Assembly: GCA_964618895.1 (NCBI GenBank)
Contig: CAZUDO010000100.1
Span: 1 to 64,000, forward strand
DNA: 64,000 nucleotides
Direction of reading: 5' to 3'
DNA from: CAZUDO01 sp964618895
Lineage (GTDB): Bacteria; Desulfobacterota; Binatia; DP-6
The notes beneath the pieces are model-generated. The model was not told where the DNA came from. It worked only from the letters and a program-made list of their open reading frames with translations, and made no database searches. Every line of letters begins with the position of its first letter. Within the stretch, counting starts at the first letter, position 1. Of this stretch, positions 51,467-61,790 are shown one piece after another. The translations under genes were made by a program, and so were the position numbers.

Positions 51467-53280
51467 CGGCACGCCGTCTCGCCGGCGCGGCCCTCGTGCT
51501 GGTGGTCGCCCTGGCCATCGCCCCACTCGGCCGCCGTACCCTCTTCGATTCCTTCACCGCCTACGACGACGAGGGGATCGTGCTGCTCACGTTGCGCGGC
51601 TACGCCCACGGGGCCCGCCTCTACGACGACCTGCACGCTCAGTACGGGCCGGCGTACTACCAGCTGCTGCACGCAGCCGGCGACCTGCTCGCCCTGCCCT
51701 ACACCCACACCGGAAGCCGGTGGGGCACGCTCGTCCTCTGGCTCGCGACGGCGACCCTGTGTGCGGGCATGATCCTGCACGCGACCGGCTGCCTCACCCT
51801 GGCCCTCTGTGTCGAGCTGGTGGTTTTCGGCGGCCTGGCCGGCTATCCGAACGAGCCGCTTCATCCCGGGCATCTGCTGAGCGTCCTGCTCGCGGTGGTG
51901 GCCTGGGTCGGCATCATGCTCCCGATCCGCATGGGCCCGGCCGGATACGCGATCCTCGGTCTCCTGGCCGGGACGGCGTGCGTGATGAAGATCAACGTCG
52001 GCGTGTTTCTCGGCATCGCCCTCGGCTTCGTCGTGCTCGTCCGGGTGCCCACGGCGCGCACGCATGGCCTCGTACGCGGCGCGCTCGCCACCGCATTCGC
52101 CGCCGTGGCCCTGCTGCTCATGGCACGCGCGCTCGGCGCACCGTGGGTGTGGCGCTATGCCATCCATGTATCCGCCGGCTCCCTGGCGGTGGCGATCGCG
52201 ATCGCCGCGCAGGAGCCGACGGGGCCGCCGGTCCGGGGCCGCGATCTGGGGTGGATCGTGGCCGGCTTCGTCGCCACCATCGCCCTGTCCGCCGCGGTCG
52301 CGCTCCGGGACGGCACCACCCCCGGCAGCCTCCTGGACGGCGCTCTCCTGGCCGCCATCCGGCTCCCGGCGGGCATCATCGGTCCCCTCCTTCTGCCCAC
52401 CGGGGCGCTCGTGGTCGGACTGCTGTCCCTGCTCGTCGCCGCCCGGACCGCACTGGCTCCGCCCGGCGATCTGCCCCTCGCCGTGGGCCGCCTCATCGCC
52501 GGCGTCGCCATGCTCGCGCTGGGCGTCGGGCGCTCCGCGCTCGCGTTTGCGCTTCCGCTCGCCTGGGTCGCCGTCGTCCCGGGACGCACGCCCACGCGCC
52601 ATGCCTCCGCGGGCGTGCTCCTGGCGGCCACGGCCTGCCTGCAGACCCTACATGCGTATCCCGTGGCCGGCAGTCAGCTCGGCTGGGGGACGTTCCTGCT
52701 CCCGTGCCTCGGCGCCCTGTGCGTGCATCGCGGGTGGGAGGAGCTGGCGCCGTGGCGCACGGCCCGCGGGTGGTCCAGAGCGTTCGGGCACGTCGCCGGC
52801 GGCACGCTGGCGGCCACCGCCTTGTGCACGCTGTTACTACAGTGGCGCGCGCGCGTCGACACGCACGCACGACTCGTCCCGCTCGGCTTCCCCGGCGCGG
52901 AACGTGTTCATGCCGCCCGTTCGCTGGCGGGAACCTACCAGTGGCTCGCCGCCCGCGTGCGCGAGCAGTGCGGCACGTTCATCGCCATCCCGGGACTGAG
53001 CAGCCTCTACCTGTTCACCGAGCGCGCCCCGCCGACAGGTGTCAACGCAGGCGTGTGGACGCTCTTCCTGGAGCCGGAGCGGCAGGCCGCCGTGGTGGAG
53101 ACGCTGATGCGGACACCGGACCTGTGCGCCATCCGTAACCGCCTTCTCCTGCTCTCCTGGACCCGCAACCCGATGCCGGACGGCCCGCTATGGCGCTACC
53201 TCGACACCCACTTCCATACCGTCGACGTGCGCGCCGGCTATGAACTCATGGTGCCGAATGCAGCCGCGCCTGCACCATGA
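51463..53280 (+). CDS. GT-C-like integral membrane protein (2)
   Basis: A 605-residue protein with about ten or more membrane helices. FTAYDDEGIVLLTLRGYAHGARLYDDLHAQYGP after helix 1 resembles the catalytic loop of ArnT/PMT-type transferases. The ATG overlaps the previous stop by four bases, so both transferases are made together. Its end overlaps, tail-to-tail, a methyltransferase gene. It likely acts on a cell-surface glycan. Confidence 0.75.
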   Translation: MTARRLAGAALVLVVALAIAPLGRRTLFDSFTAYDDEGIVLLTLRGYAHGARLYDDLHAQYGPAYYQLLHAAGDLLALPYTHTGSRWGTLVLWLATATLCAGMILHATGCLTLALCVELVVFGGLAGYPNEPLHPGHLLSVLLAVVAWVGIMLPIRMGPAGYAILGLLAGTACVMKINVGVFLGIALGFVVLVRVPTARTHGLVRGALATAFAAVALLLMARALGAPWVWRYAIHVSAGSLAVAIAIAAQEPTGPPVRGRDLGWIVAGFVATIALSAAVALRDGTTPGSLLDGALLAAIRLPAGIIGPLLLPTGALVVGLLSLLVAARTALAPPGDLPLAVGRLIAGVAMLALGVGRSALAFALPLAWVAVVPGRTPTRHASAGVLLAATACLQTLHAYPVAGSQLGWGTFLLPCLGALCVHRGWEELAPWRTARGWSRAFGHVAGGTLAATALCTLLLQWRARVDTHARLVPLGFPGAERVHAARSLAGTYQWLAARVREQCGTFIAIPGLSSLYLFTERAPPTGVNAGVWTLFLEPERQAAVVETLMRTPDLCAIRNRLLLLSWTRNPMPDGPLWRYLDTHFHTVDVRAGYELMVPNAAAPAP

Positions 53281-54262
53281 CCGCCGCCCCTCGGCCCGCC
53301 GCGCTCTCGCACCACGCGAGCGGCATGGCCGCCAGCGTGAGCGCGAGGTAGGCCAGGTCGGCCGCCCAGGCCACCGCGCCCCCCTGCACCTCGCCCCGCA
53401 CGGCGCGCCCGGGGGGGTAGAGCCCCGGCGCCACGCTGTTGGCGAGCGCGATCGGATTGTCGCGCAGCGAGAAGTGGCTCTCGCCCACGATCAGGAACCC
53501 GTTACGCTCGAGCGTCGCCCGCAGCGTCGTCGCCGAATAGTCGACGACGTGCCGCGGCACGTCCAGCCCCCCCCACCGGGGGCCAAAGGCGCGCGCCTGC
53601 CAGCTGTCAACGTTCGGCACCTGCACGATCAGATCGCCGTCGGGCGCGAGCAGTCGCCCGACAGCCGCCAGAAAGGGCGCCGGAGAGGTCACGTGCTCGA
53701 GCACGTGGAACAGCGTGATCACGGAGAAGACCCCGTCGGCAAAGGGCGCCCGCGACACATCCGCGCACAGCACGTCGTGTCCGTCGGCACGGGCGGCGCG
53801 GAGCGCATCTGGGGAGGCGTCGAGGCCGATCGCGGGATGGATGCCACACCCGCCGAGAATCGAGCCATCGCCGCAGCCAATGTCGAGCAGGCGCACGGGC
53901 CGCCCGCGCGTACGCTGGGCGTCGACCACACGCGTGACGAAGCGCACCTGGTCGCGGAGCACGAGCCGGCGATACACCTCGCGCAAACGCATGCGCAGCC
54001 CGGCGGCCTCCGTCCGCGCCTGCGCTGCGCCCCAATAGCCGTCGGGGTAGTCGACGGCGCGGCGGCTCTCGGGCGGCGGCGGCCACAGATAGAGCACGTC
54101 GCACGCGCCGCACCGGCGCAGCTGGAACGGGTCCGCCGTGGTGCGAAACAGGCGGTCGTACACGGTCCAGCAGTGCGCCCCCGTTCCGCCACCGCACGCC
54201 GGGCAGCGCACGTCGCCAACCGTCACCTCCGTCGCCGCCACGCGGGCCCAGCTACCCACCAC
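53246..54262 (-). CDS. SAM-dependent methyltransferase with N-terminal zinc ribbon
   Basis: A 338-residue class I methyltransferase. CPACGGGTG ... RRCGACDVLYLWP (residues about 20-60) is a zinc ribbon often seen in sugar or glycan methyltransferases. The SAM site is LLDIGCGDGSILGG (near 125); VITLFHVLEHVTSP and LIVQVPNVDSW follow. A last hydrophobic segment near the C-terminus could hold it to the membrane. It lies in a glycan-related group and may methylate a sugar chain end. Confidence 0.88.
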   Translation of the reverse strand: MVGSWARVAATEVTVGDVRCPACGGGTGAHCWTVYDRLFRTTADPFQLRRCGACDVLYLWPPPPESRRAVDYPDGYWGAAQARTEAAGLRMRLREVYRRLVLRDQVRFVTRVVDAQRTRGRPVRLLDIGCGDGSILGGCGIHPAIGLDASPDALRAARADGHDVLCADVSRAPFADGVFSVITLFHVLEHVTSPAPFLAAVGRLLAPDGDLIVQVPNVDSWQARAFGPRWGGLDVPRHVVDYSATTLRATLERNGFLIVGESHFSLRDNPIALANSVAPGLYPPGRAVRGEVQGGAVAWAADLAYLALTLAAMPLAWCESAAGRGAAVMVQARLHSAP

Positions 54263-54327
54263 GCCCCGACGCCGTCAATCGCGCACCCTTGCAATGGGCC
54301 TCCCCGACTCACTACTAGCGGGAGCCC

Positions 54328-55356
54328 ATGTCGCCGCCGCCGCTCGTGTCCGCCGTGGTCGTCAATCTGGACGGCGGCCCCATGCTGGGGGAATGCCTCG
54401 AGTCCCTCGTCGCCCAGACCTACCCCGCGCTCGAGATCATCGTGGTCGACAACGGCTCGACCGACGGGGCGCTCGACGCACTCCTCCCGCGCTACGGCGA
54501 GCGCGTGCGCATCATCCGCAACCCGCGCAACGAGGGCTTCGCGCGCGGCAACAACCAGGCGTTCGCCGTGGCACGCGGCGAGTGGCTGTTCCTGCTCAAC
54601 AACGACGCCGTCGCGGCCCCGGACGCGATCGCGGAGCTGATGGCGTTCGTCGCCGGGCGGCCCGAGGTCGGCATGCTCGCCTGCCGCGTGCTGCAGTACG
54701 ATCGGCCCAACGTCTTCGATTCGGTCGGGCTCCTCTTCTATCCCGACGGCGTCTGCCGCTCCCGCGGCTGGGAGGAGAAGGACCTCGGACAGTACGACCG
54801 CGCCGAGGAGGTCATCGCCCCGCACGGCTGCGCCGCCGCGTACCGCAAGACGATGCTCGACCTGACCGGCGGCTTCGACGAGCGCTACTTCGCCTACCTG
54901 GAGGACCTGGACCTCGGCATGCGTGGCCAGCTGTGCGGCTGGCGTGCCTGGTACGTACCCACCGCCACCATCCGCCACCGGAAGTCGACCACGTTCGGCA
55001 ACTACTCCAAGTTCAAGGCCTACCACGTCGAGCGCAACCGCATCTGGAATGCGGTCAAGCTGCTGCCGCGTTTCCTGCTGCTCATGAGCCCGTTCTTCAC
55101 CGTGAACCGCTATCTCCTGCAGGGCTATGCCGCCGCGACCAGGCGTGGCGCGTCGGGGGATTTCGTGAAGGAGTACTCCTACCCCGCACTGGCGTGGATT
55201 CTGACCCGCGCCTACGCGGGCGCCCTTCGCCGGCTGCCGGAGATGCTCGCCAAGCGACGAGCACTGGCTCGCAGTCGCACGCTGTCGACGGAGGAGTGGT
55301 ACCAGCTCATCAGCCGCTTCAAGCTCGACGCCATCGAGCTGGCCCTCAAGCACTGA
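54328..55356 (+). CDS. Glycosyltransferase family 2
   Basis: A 342-residue GT-A enzyme. VSAVVVNLDGGPMLGECLES and IIVVDNGSTDGAL (residues 7-50), NEGFARGNNQAF, FLLNNDAV (the DxD-like metal site) and GGFDERYFAYLEDLDLGMRG are typical of rhamnosyl-/dTDP-sugar transferases in O-antigen synthesis. A C-terminal region follows without membrane helices of note. The ATG follows a GGGAG-type site. Together with the two GT-C-like genes and the methyltransferase it marks a surface-glycan locus. Confidence 0.92.
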   Translation: MSPPPLVSAVVVNLDGGPMLGECLESLVAQTYPALEIIVVDNGSTDGALDALLPRYGERVRIIRNPRNEGFARGNNQAFAVARGEWLFLLNNDAVAAPDAIAELMAFVAGRPEVGMLACRVLQYDRPNVFDSVGLLFYPDGVCRSRGWEEKDLGQYDRAEEVIAPHGCAAAYRKTMLDLTGGFDERYFAYLEDLDLGMRGQLCGWRAWYVPTATIRHRKSTTFGNYSKFKAYHVERNRIWNAVKLLPRFLLLMSPFFTVNRYLLQGYAAATRRGASGDFVKEYSYPALAWILTRAYAGALRRLPEMLAKRRALARSRTLSTEEWYQLISRFKLDAIELALKH

Positions 55357-55371
55357 GACGCGGTCGGCCCG

Positions 55372-56420
<1,049 letters not shown>

Positions 56421-56424
<4 letters not shown>

Positions 56425-56945
56425 AGCAGCACCTCGAGCGCCACCGCGCCCAGGTGGAGGCCGACAATGGTCTTGCCGTCGACGATCGCGCCGTCGCGGA
56501 CCATGGCCAGCGCCTCGCGATACGGCACGCGGCGAATGTCGGTGATGACCTCGTCCGGGTCGTGCGCATGGGCGGTCTCGTGCAGGCCCTGGGCCAGGAA
56601 AAGCCAGATGCGCTCGTCGCAGAAGCCCGGGCTGGTGAACATGCTGCCGAGCTCGCGCAGCCGGTCGGCAGTGACGCCGGCTTCCTCGCGCAGTTCGCGC
56701 GCGGCGCACGCGGCCGGCGACTCGGCGGGCGGGTGGAGTCCGCCCGCCGGCAGCTCCCAGAGATAGCCGCCCGCCGCATACCGGTACTGGCGGAGCAACA
56801 CCACCCGCCCCTCGTCGTCCACCGCCACCGCCGCCGCGGCGCCCTTGTGGCGCATCAGCTCGAGGTCGATGGCGGTCCCGTTCGGCAAGGTGACGCGCTC
56901 GACGCGCAGGTCGACCACCCGGCCGGTGTAGATCTGCCCCACCAT
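56421..56945 (-). CDS. NUDIX hydrolase (ADP-ribose pyrophosphatase-like)
   Basis: A 174-residue enzyme. The NUDIX box GLHPPAESPAACAARELREEAGV matches the consensus (Gly, EExG-like end). VVLLRQYRYAAGGYLWELPAGG before it and SPGFCDERIWLF after it are typical of ADP-sugar hydrolases. It may clear ADP-ribose or nucleotide-sugars. Its stop overlaps the start of the YchF-type gene. Confidence 0.92.
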
Positions 56946-57027
56946 CGGACTCGTCTAGCGGCTCGGCGGGGGGAAGGAAAGCGCCGCGCCGGTTGCCGCC
57001 CCGCCGAGCGGCGTACTAAAGGACCCC

Positions 57028-57492
57028 ATGCCGTCCCGTCGCCACGCCATCGCCCTCAGCGCCGAGGAGCAACGTCGCTACCTCGAGGAATCGCACACCA
57101 TCATCCTCACCACCCTCGATCGCCACGGGTACCCGCACTCGGTCGCCATGTGGTACGTCGTCGAGCCCGACGGCGCGGTGGCAATGACCACCTTCACCAA
57201 GGCGCAGAAGATTGTGAACCTGCGCCGCGACCCGCGCTGCGCCCTCCTGGTCGAGAGCGGCCGCACCTATCCCGAGCTGAAGGGCCTCCTCATCCGCGGC
57301 CGCGCCACCATCGACGCCGACACGGACCATGTCCTCGAGGTCCTCGGCCGCATTCACGAGAAGTACAACCAGGGGCAGGCCGCCGAGGTGCACGACGCCC
57401 TGCTGGGACAGGCCCGCAAGCGCGTGGTCATCCGCATCCCCGCCGAGCGGGTGGCGAGCTGGGACCACCACAAGCTGGCCGGCGTGTATTGA
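57028..57492 (+). CDS. PPOX-class (F420/FMN-binding) oxidoreductase
   Basis: A 154-residue split-beta-barrel protein of the pyridoxamine-phosphate-oxidase-like group. ILTTLDRHGYPHSVAMWYVVE, MTTFTKAQKIVNLRRDPRCALLVE and LKGLLIRGRATI are typical of members that bind F420 or FMN. The cofactor is not certain. It overlaps nothing and stops five bases before the convergent large Cys-repeat gene. An F420-linked role would fit the FrhB-like gene near 48 kb. Confidence 0.85.
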   Translation: MPSRRHAIALSAEEQRRYLEESHTIILTTLDRHGYPHSVAMWYVVEPDGAVAMTTFTKAQKIVNLRRDPRCALLVESGRTYPELKGLLIRGRATIDADTDHVLEVLGRIHEKYNQGQAAEVHDALLGQARKRVVIRIPAERVASWDHHKLAGVY

Positions 57493-57496
57493 GCCG

Positions 57497-60400
57497 CTAC
57501 GACACGCCCTGCGCCTTCAGGCACTCCGGCAGCGGCGCCCCGTCGGGACACTGGCGAAGGAACGCCTTCAGGCGGTTGATGGCGCGATCGAGCCGCTTCT
57601 GGCGCTTGCTGCCGCGGTCCGGCTTGGGCGTCTGCACCGCCGCCACGGCCTGATCGGCCTTGCGCCACTGCTTGGCGATCCTCTTCGCAATCTTCCGATC
57701 GGAGCATTCGCGCGAGACCTTGCCTAGGCAGCAGTCCGTCCGGCCGATGCCGGTGCTGGGCTCGTTCCTGCAGCCCACCCCCGCCTCGCAGCGGTCGATG
57801 GTGAGACAGTCACCGTCGTCGCAGGTCTTGTCGGCAACCCCGACGCAGACGGCGTGGTCGCACGTACCGTCGCGACAGGGGTCCGCGGGCGTGCACTTGT
57901 CGCCCTCCGGTTTGACGACGCAGCCCGTGGCCGGGTCGCACACGCCGGTGAGGCAGGAGCCGTCGCAGGCCAGCGACGCCCCGCCCGTGCAGGTGCCGTC
58001 GGTCTCGCCGCTGCAGTGATCCGCGGTCGTGCACGCGTTGCCGTCGTCACACGGCGTGGTTGCCGGTCGGGGCACGCAACCCTGCGCCGGCATGCACGCG
58101 CCGGTGAGGCACGGCCCGTCGCACGCGGGCGTGTCGGTCCCCGTCACGCACGTTCCGTCGGCCTGACACCGATCGCCCACCGTACAGCGGTTACCATCCT
58201 CGCAGGCGCTCCCGGCCGGGGCGAACACACACCCGGTCTGCGGATCACAGGCGCCGGTCTCGCACGGACCAGCACACAGCACGGCCGTACCCGGCACGCA
58301 GGCGTTGCCGGTCCCGCTGCAGCGATCCCCCACGGTGCACTCGTTGCCATCGTCGCAGGTCGCCTCGGCGGTCTTGGGGAGGCAGCCCAGAAGCGGGTGG
58401 CACACGCCGGTCAGGCACGGGCCGTCGCAGGAGCGCGCGGGCCCCGGGACGCAGACGTTGCCATCGCCGCTGCAGTGATCGCCGATCGTGCACACGCTAT
58501 TGTCGCCGCACCGCCCGCTCGCCGCCTGCGGCACACACCCCTGCTGGGGATCGCAGTCGCCGGTCAGACACGCGCCCCGGCACTCGACGCTCCGGCCGCG
58601 ACAGGTGCCACCGCTGCAGCGATCGTCGACGGTGCACAGGCTGCCATCGTCGCAGGGCGTGTCCGCGGGCGTGGCCACGCAGCCGCGCTGCGGCTCGCAG
58701 ACTCCGGTCAGGCAGCCCCCATCGCAGCGCCGGACCTCCGCCCCCGAGATGCACATACCCCCTTCGCCACACTGGTCGCCCAGCGTGCAGAGGTTGGTGT
58801 CTTCGCAGGGCTCGCCGACCGCCTTCGGGAGGCAGCCGGCGACCTGGTCGCACACCCCCAGGTCGCACGTCCCGTTGCACCGTCGCGCGGCCCCGGCGAT
58901 GCACACGTCGGAGGTGCCGCTGCAGTGGTCGTTCACGGTGCAGGCATTGCCCTCCTCGCACAACGCGCTGCTCGGCCGCGGGACGCAGCCGGTGAAGGTA
59001 TTGCACGCCCCGGTCAAGCACTGGCCGCTGCAGTCGCGGGCCGGGCCGGCGAGGCAGACATTCCCCTCGCCGCTGCAGTGGTCGCCGACGGTGCATGCGT
59101 TGTTGTCGACGCACGGCTCGGCGGCCGCCTTGGGGACGCAGCCCCGCTGCGGGTCGCACGCGCCGGTAAGGCACGTGGCGACGCACGAGAGCGTGCCGGT
59201 CCCCGCCACACAGGTGTCGGCGGTGCCACTGCAGCGGTCGCCGACGGTGCACGCGTCGCCATCGTCGCACGCCGCGGTGCTCGGCTTGGCGATGCAGCCG
59301 CGCGTCGGATCGCAGCCGAGGCACTGGCCGCCGCAGTCGAACGCGTCCCCCGTGCATACGCTGGGCTCGCCGCCGCTGCAGTGGTCGTCCACCGTGCACG
59401 GGTTGCCGTCGTCGCAGCGCGTGCTGGCGGGCTGATCGGCGCACACCGCCGGGTCGCAGAGCGGAATCTCGCGCGACACCGTGCGCCCGGCGGGATCGGT
59501 CTTGGACACGCGCAGCTGGAGCGGCGCAAAGCAGTCGAACGGCATCCGGAAGGCGACCATCGTCGGGGTGACGGCGTCGGGACTGAGGGTGGCCAGGACA
59601 CCGCGGTCGGCGTTCAGCAGCTCGATCCGGTTGGCGCTCGTCCGCCCCGGGTTCTCGACCGAGCAGGGCGCGACCGGCTCCGTCGCCCCGGCACAGCCGG
59701 TGCCCTCGATGGCGTTGAAGTTGTCGCCGAAGACGCGCACCACCGCGCCCTTGGCCGGGCGCGAGGGCGTCACCGTCGTGAGCACCAGCGCGCCGGCCCG
59801 CGGGCCGCTCGGGCTCCCCAGGTCCACGCCCGCGCCCGGCCCGAGGACCACGTCCTGCGCCTGCACGTTCGCCGTCAAGCACGAGTTGCCGATCCCGCAG
59901 TGCTCCCACTGGTTGCCGTGCGCCGGCAACAGCGCGCCCGCGACGCGATGCTTCAGGTTGGCGCCGGTCGACAGACGCGGGTTCCGGTTCCAGGTGAAGG
60001 CGTTCCGGCCCGGATCGGTGGCCGTGCCGAAGTCGACCTCGGGTCCGGGCCGCCCCGTCGCCTGCGCTTGCGAGGCGCCGATGCCCTCCGAGTTGTCGAG
60101 CGGGGCACACGTGGGCGGCACCGCGTCACAGGCCGTCCCCGAGCCGTCGTCGCCCTCGCAACAGTCGGCGGCGGTCTTGCACGGCGTCCCCTCGTCGCCC
60201 GGGTCGGGCTCGCACACACCGCTGATGCCGGCGTTGCGGTTGCACACGAAGGCCGTGCCCCGGAAGCGGGCGCGCGGAGTCGTCCCGACCGGGCCACGCT
60301 CGGTGGTCTCGACCTTGCTCCCCGCGAACTGATTGTCGGCCACATAGTCGTTGCTGAAGCTCGCCTCCGAGTTGTCGGTGACCGAGATGCCGCGCCCGCC

Positions 60401-61600
60401 GGCGAAGCGGACGATGTTACCACGCGTCTCCATGAAACTCCGGTCGGCCGTACGGCCGGTGACCGAGAGACCGTTGCCCGACGGGCCGGGGACGTTCCGC
60501 TGGATCAGGTTGTCGCGCGCCACTACGTGGCCGCCCATGGTGCTCTGCACGCCGCCGTTCCGGTTGTCGTGCACGCAGCTCTGGCGGAGCTCCACCTGGG
60601 CGCCGGTGGTCACCTTGAGGCCGCGATCGCGCGCGTTCCGGACCTCGCACTGCTCGATCACGTTGCCGGTGGCGTCGGTGTCGGCGCTGGTGGCATCGCC
60701 GCACGAGGGTCCCACGACGACGCACCGCTCGACGCGGTTGTTGCGCGCCCCGGCCCCGCTCATGGCCAGCGTGTCCCACTGTCGCGACACGCCGTCGACC
60801 CGGCAGGGCGTGTCGAGCGCGCCGCCGTGCAGCTCGAGCCCGCGCAGCACGTTGTCACCGCCGACGACGCGCAGCAGGGCGAGGCCTCTCGTCGGAGGGT
60901 CAGCATCGTCGTCGGCCCCCGCCAGGAGCACGACGCCGCCTGCGCGGGCATCGGCGTCGAGCGCGTCGATGACGAAGCGCGACCCGGACAGGCAGAGTGC
61001 GACGTTCCGGCAGGCCTCGAGCGGCGTGGCGACCGGCCGGCCGATCTCGATCGTGCGGGGTGCTGCCGTTCCCGGAAATGCCGCCCGCGCGAACGTGACT
61101 AGCGCCCGGTCGCCGGGATGGGCGGCGGTGTACTGCGCCGCCGCGTCGAGCTGTGCCCGCAGGTCGACCTCGGTCGCCTCGCTCACAACGAAGGCGCGCG
61201 GGTAGATCGTCCAGGTGACCACATTGCCCGCCGGGTCGGCGAGAAAGACCGCCGCCGTCGCCTGGACCTGCGGCGCAGAGTCGCGCACGGTCACCGTCAG
61301 CCGGTTCACCCACGCCCCGGGGCGGAGCCCTTCGAGGCGACCGCAGGCGCTCAAGCCAGTTCCCAAGCACGTGAGGGTTTGCGTGTAGGTCGTGGCCCCA
61401 CCCCCGGCACAGGTCGCATCGGGGGCCACCAACGCCCCCTCGACCGTGACCAGGAGCTCCACGTCCGCGCTGCTGTTGTCGACCAGCACATCGACGGCCG
61501 CGGGCGCCACCGGACACGGCTGCGCGAGTCCGGGCGCGGGACGGAGTACTGCCCCCAGCACGAGCAAGAGAGCACACCCCCAGCGTCGAATCCCTCGCAC
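57497..61600 (-). CDS. Large secreted beta-helix protein with tandem Cys repeats
   Basis: About 1,367 residues. A signal peptide (cleavage near LAQ) precedes a beta-rich domain and a parallel beta-helix region with Asn/Gly-rich coils (about 250-450; NNRVERCVVVG, NVIEQCEVRNARDRG). An IPT/TIG-like segment follows (GAVVRVFGDNF). Then about ten full Cys repeats of the form CDDGNxCTVGDHCSG...CLTGxCDPxxGCV and one or two partial ones (about 760-1280). A basic helical tail with CCLGKVSREC ends the protein. The start is uncertain: GTG 61600 gives a normal signal peptide; ATG 61654 would add 18 residues. Function unknown; likely surface exposed. Confidence 0.82.
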   Translation of the reverse strand: MRGIRRWGCALLLVLGAVLRPAPGLAQPCPVAPAAVDVLVDNSSADVELLVTVEGALVAPDATCAGGGATTYTQTLTCLGTGLSACGRLEGLRPGAWVNRLTVTVRDSAPQVQATAAVFLADPAGNVVTWTIYPRAFVVSEATEVDLRAQLDAAAQYTAAHPGDRALVTFARAAFPGTAAPRTIEIGRPVATPLEACRNVALCLSGSRFVIDALDADARAGGVVLLAGADDDADPPTRGLALLRVVGGDNVLRGLELHGGALDTPCRVDGVSRQWDTLAMSGAGARNNRVERCVVVGPSCGDATSADTDATGNVIEQCEVRNARDRGLKVTTGAQVELRQSCVHDNRNGGVQSTMGGHVVARDNLIQRNVPGPSGNGLSVTGRTADRSFMETRGNIVRFAGGRGISVTDNSEASFSNDYVADNQFAGSKVETTERGPVGTTPRARFRGTAFVCNRNAGISGVCEPDPGDEGTPCKTAADCCEGDDGSGTACDAVPPTCAPLDNSEGIGASQAQATGRPGPEVDFGTATDPGRNAFTWNRNPRLSTGANLKHRVAGALLPAHGNQWEHCGIGNSCLTANVQAQDVVLGPGAGVDLGSPSGPRAGALVLTTVTPSRPAKGAVVRVFGDNFNAIEGTGCAGATEPVAPCSVENPGRTSANRIELLNADRGVLATLSPDAVTPTMVAFRMPFDCFAPLQLRVSKTDPAGRTVSREIPLCDPAVCADQPASTRCDDGNPCTVDDHCSGGEPSVCTGDAFDCGGQCLGCDPTRGCIAKPSTAACDDGDACTVGDRCSGTADTCVAGTGTLSCVATCLTGACDPQRGCVPKAAAEPCVDNNACTVGDHCSGEGNVCLAGPARDCSGQCLTGACNTFTGCVPRPSSALCEEGNACTVNDHCSGTSDVCIAGAARRCNGTCDLGVCDQVAGCLPKAVGEPCEDTNLCTLGDQCGEGGMCISGAEVRRCDGGCLTGVCEPQRGCVATPADTPCDDGSLCTVDDRCSGGTCRGRSVECRGACLTGDCDPQQGCVPQAASGRCGDNSVCTIGDHCSGDGNVCVPGPARSCDGPCLTGVCHPLLGCLPKTAEATCDDGNECTVGDRCSGTGNACVPGTAVLCAGPCETGACDPQTGCVFAPAGSACEDGNRCTVGDRCQADGTCVTGTDTPACDGPCLTGACMPAQGCVPRPATTPCDDGNACTTADHCSGETDGTCTGGASLACDGSCLTGVCDPATGCVVKPEGDKCTPADPCRDGTCDHAVCVGVADKTCDDGDCLTIDRCEAGVGCRNEPSTGIGRTDCCLGKVSRECSDRKIAKRIAKQWRKADQAVAAVQTPKPDRGSKRQKRLDRAINRLKAFLRQCPDGAPLPECLKAQGVS

Positions 61601-61790
61601 GGAATGGTACCGGAGCAAACCCTGTACCCCGGAACAGCTTGATCCACGGCGCATCTGGCCGCGCCAACATTCCGGATCTTGCAACCCTGCAAGTCGAGGG
61701 CGAGTTTTTCGGCCGTTGGGGCTCCGCCGGGCGGGACCGGGTTTTGGGGTGGCGACCCGGCTGCCGGCCGGAGTAGATTCCGGCCATTCC

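Noticed and set aside
57854..61102. A 1,082-codon plus-strand frame opposite the large Cys-repeat gene
   Set aside because: Same shadow effect; low-complexity Arg/Ala/Gly/His composition and no domain.
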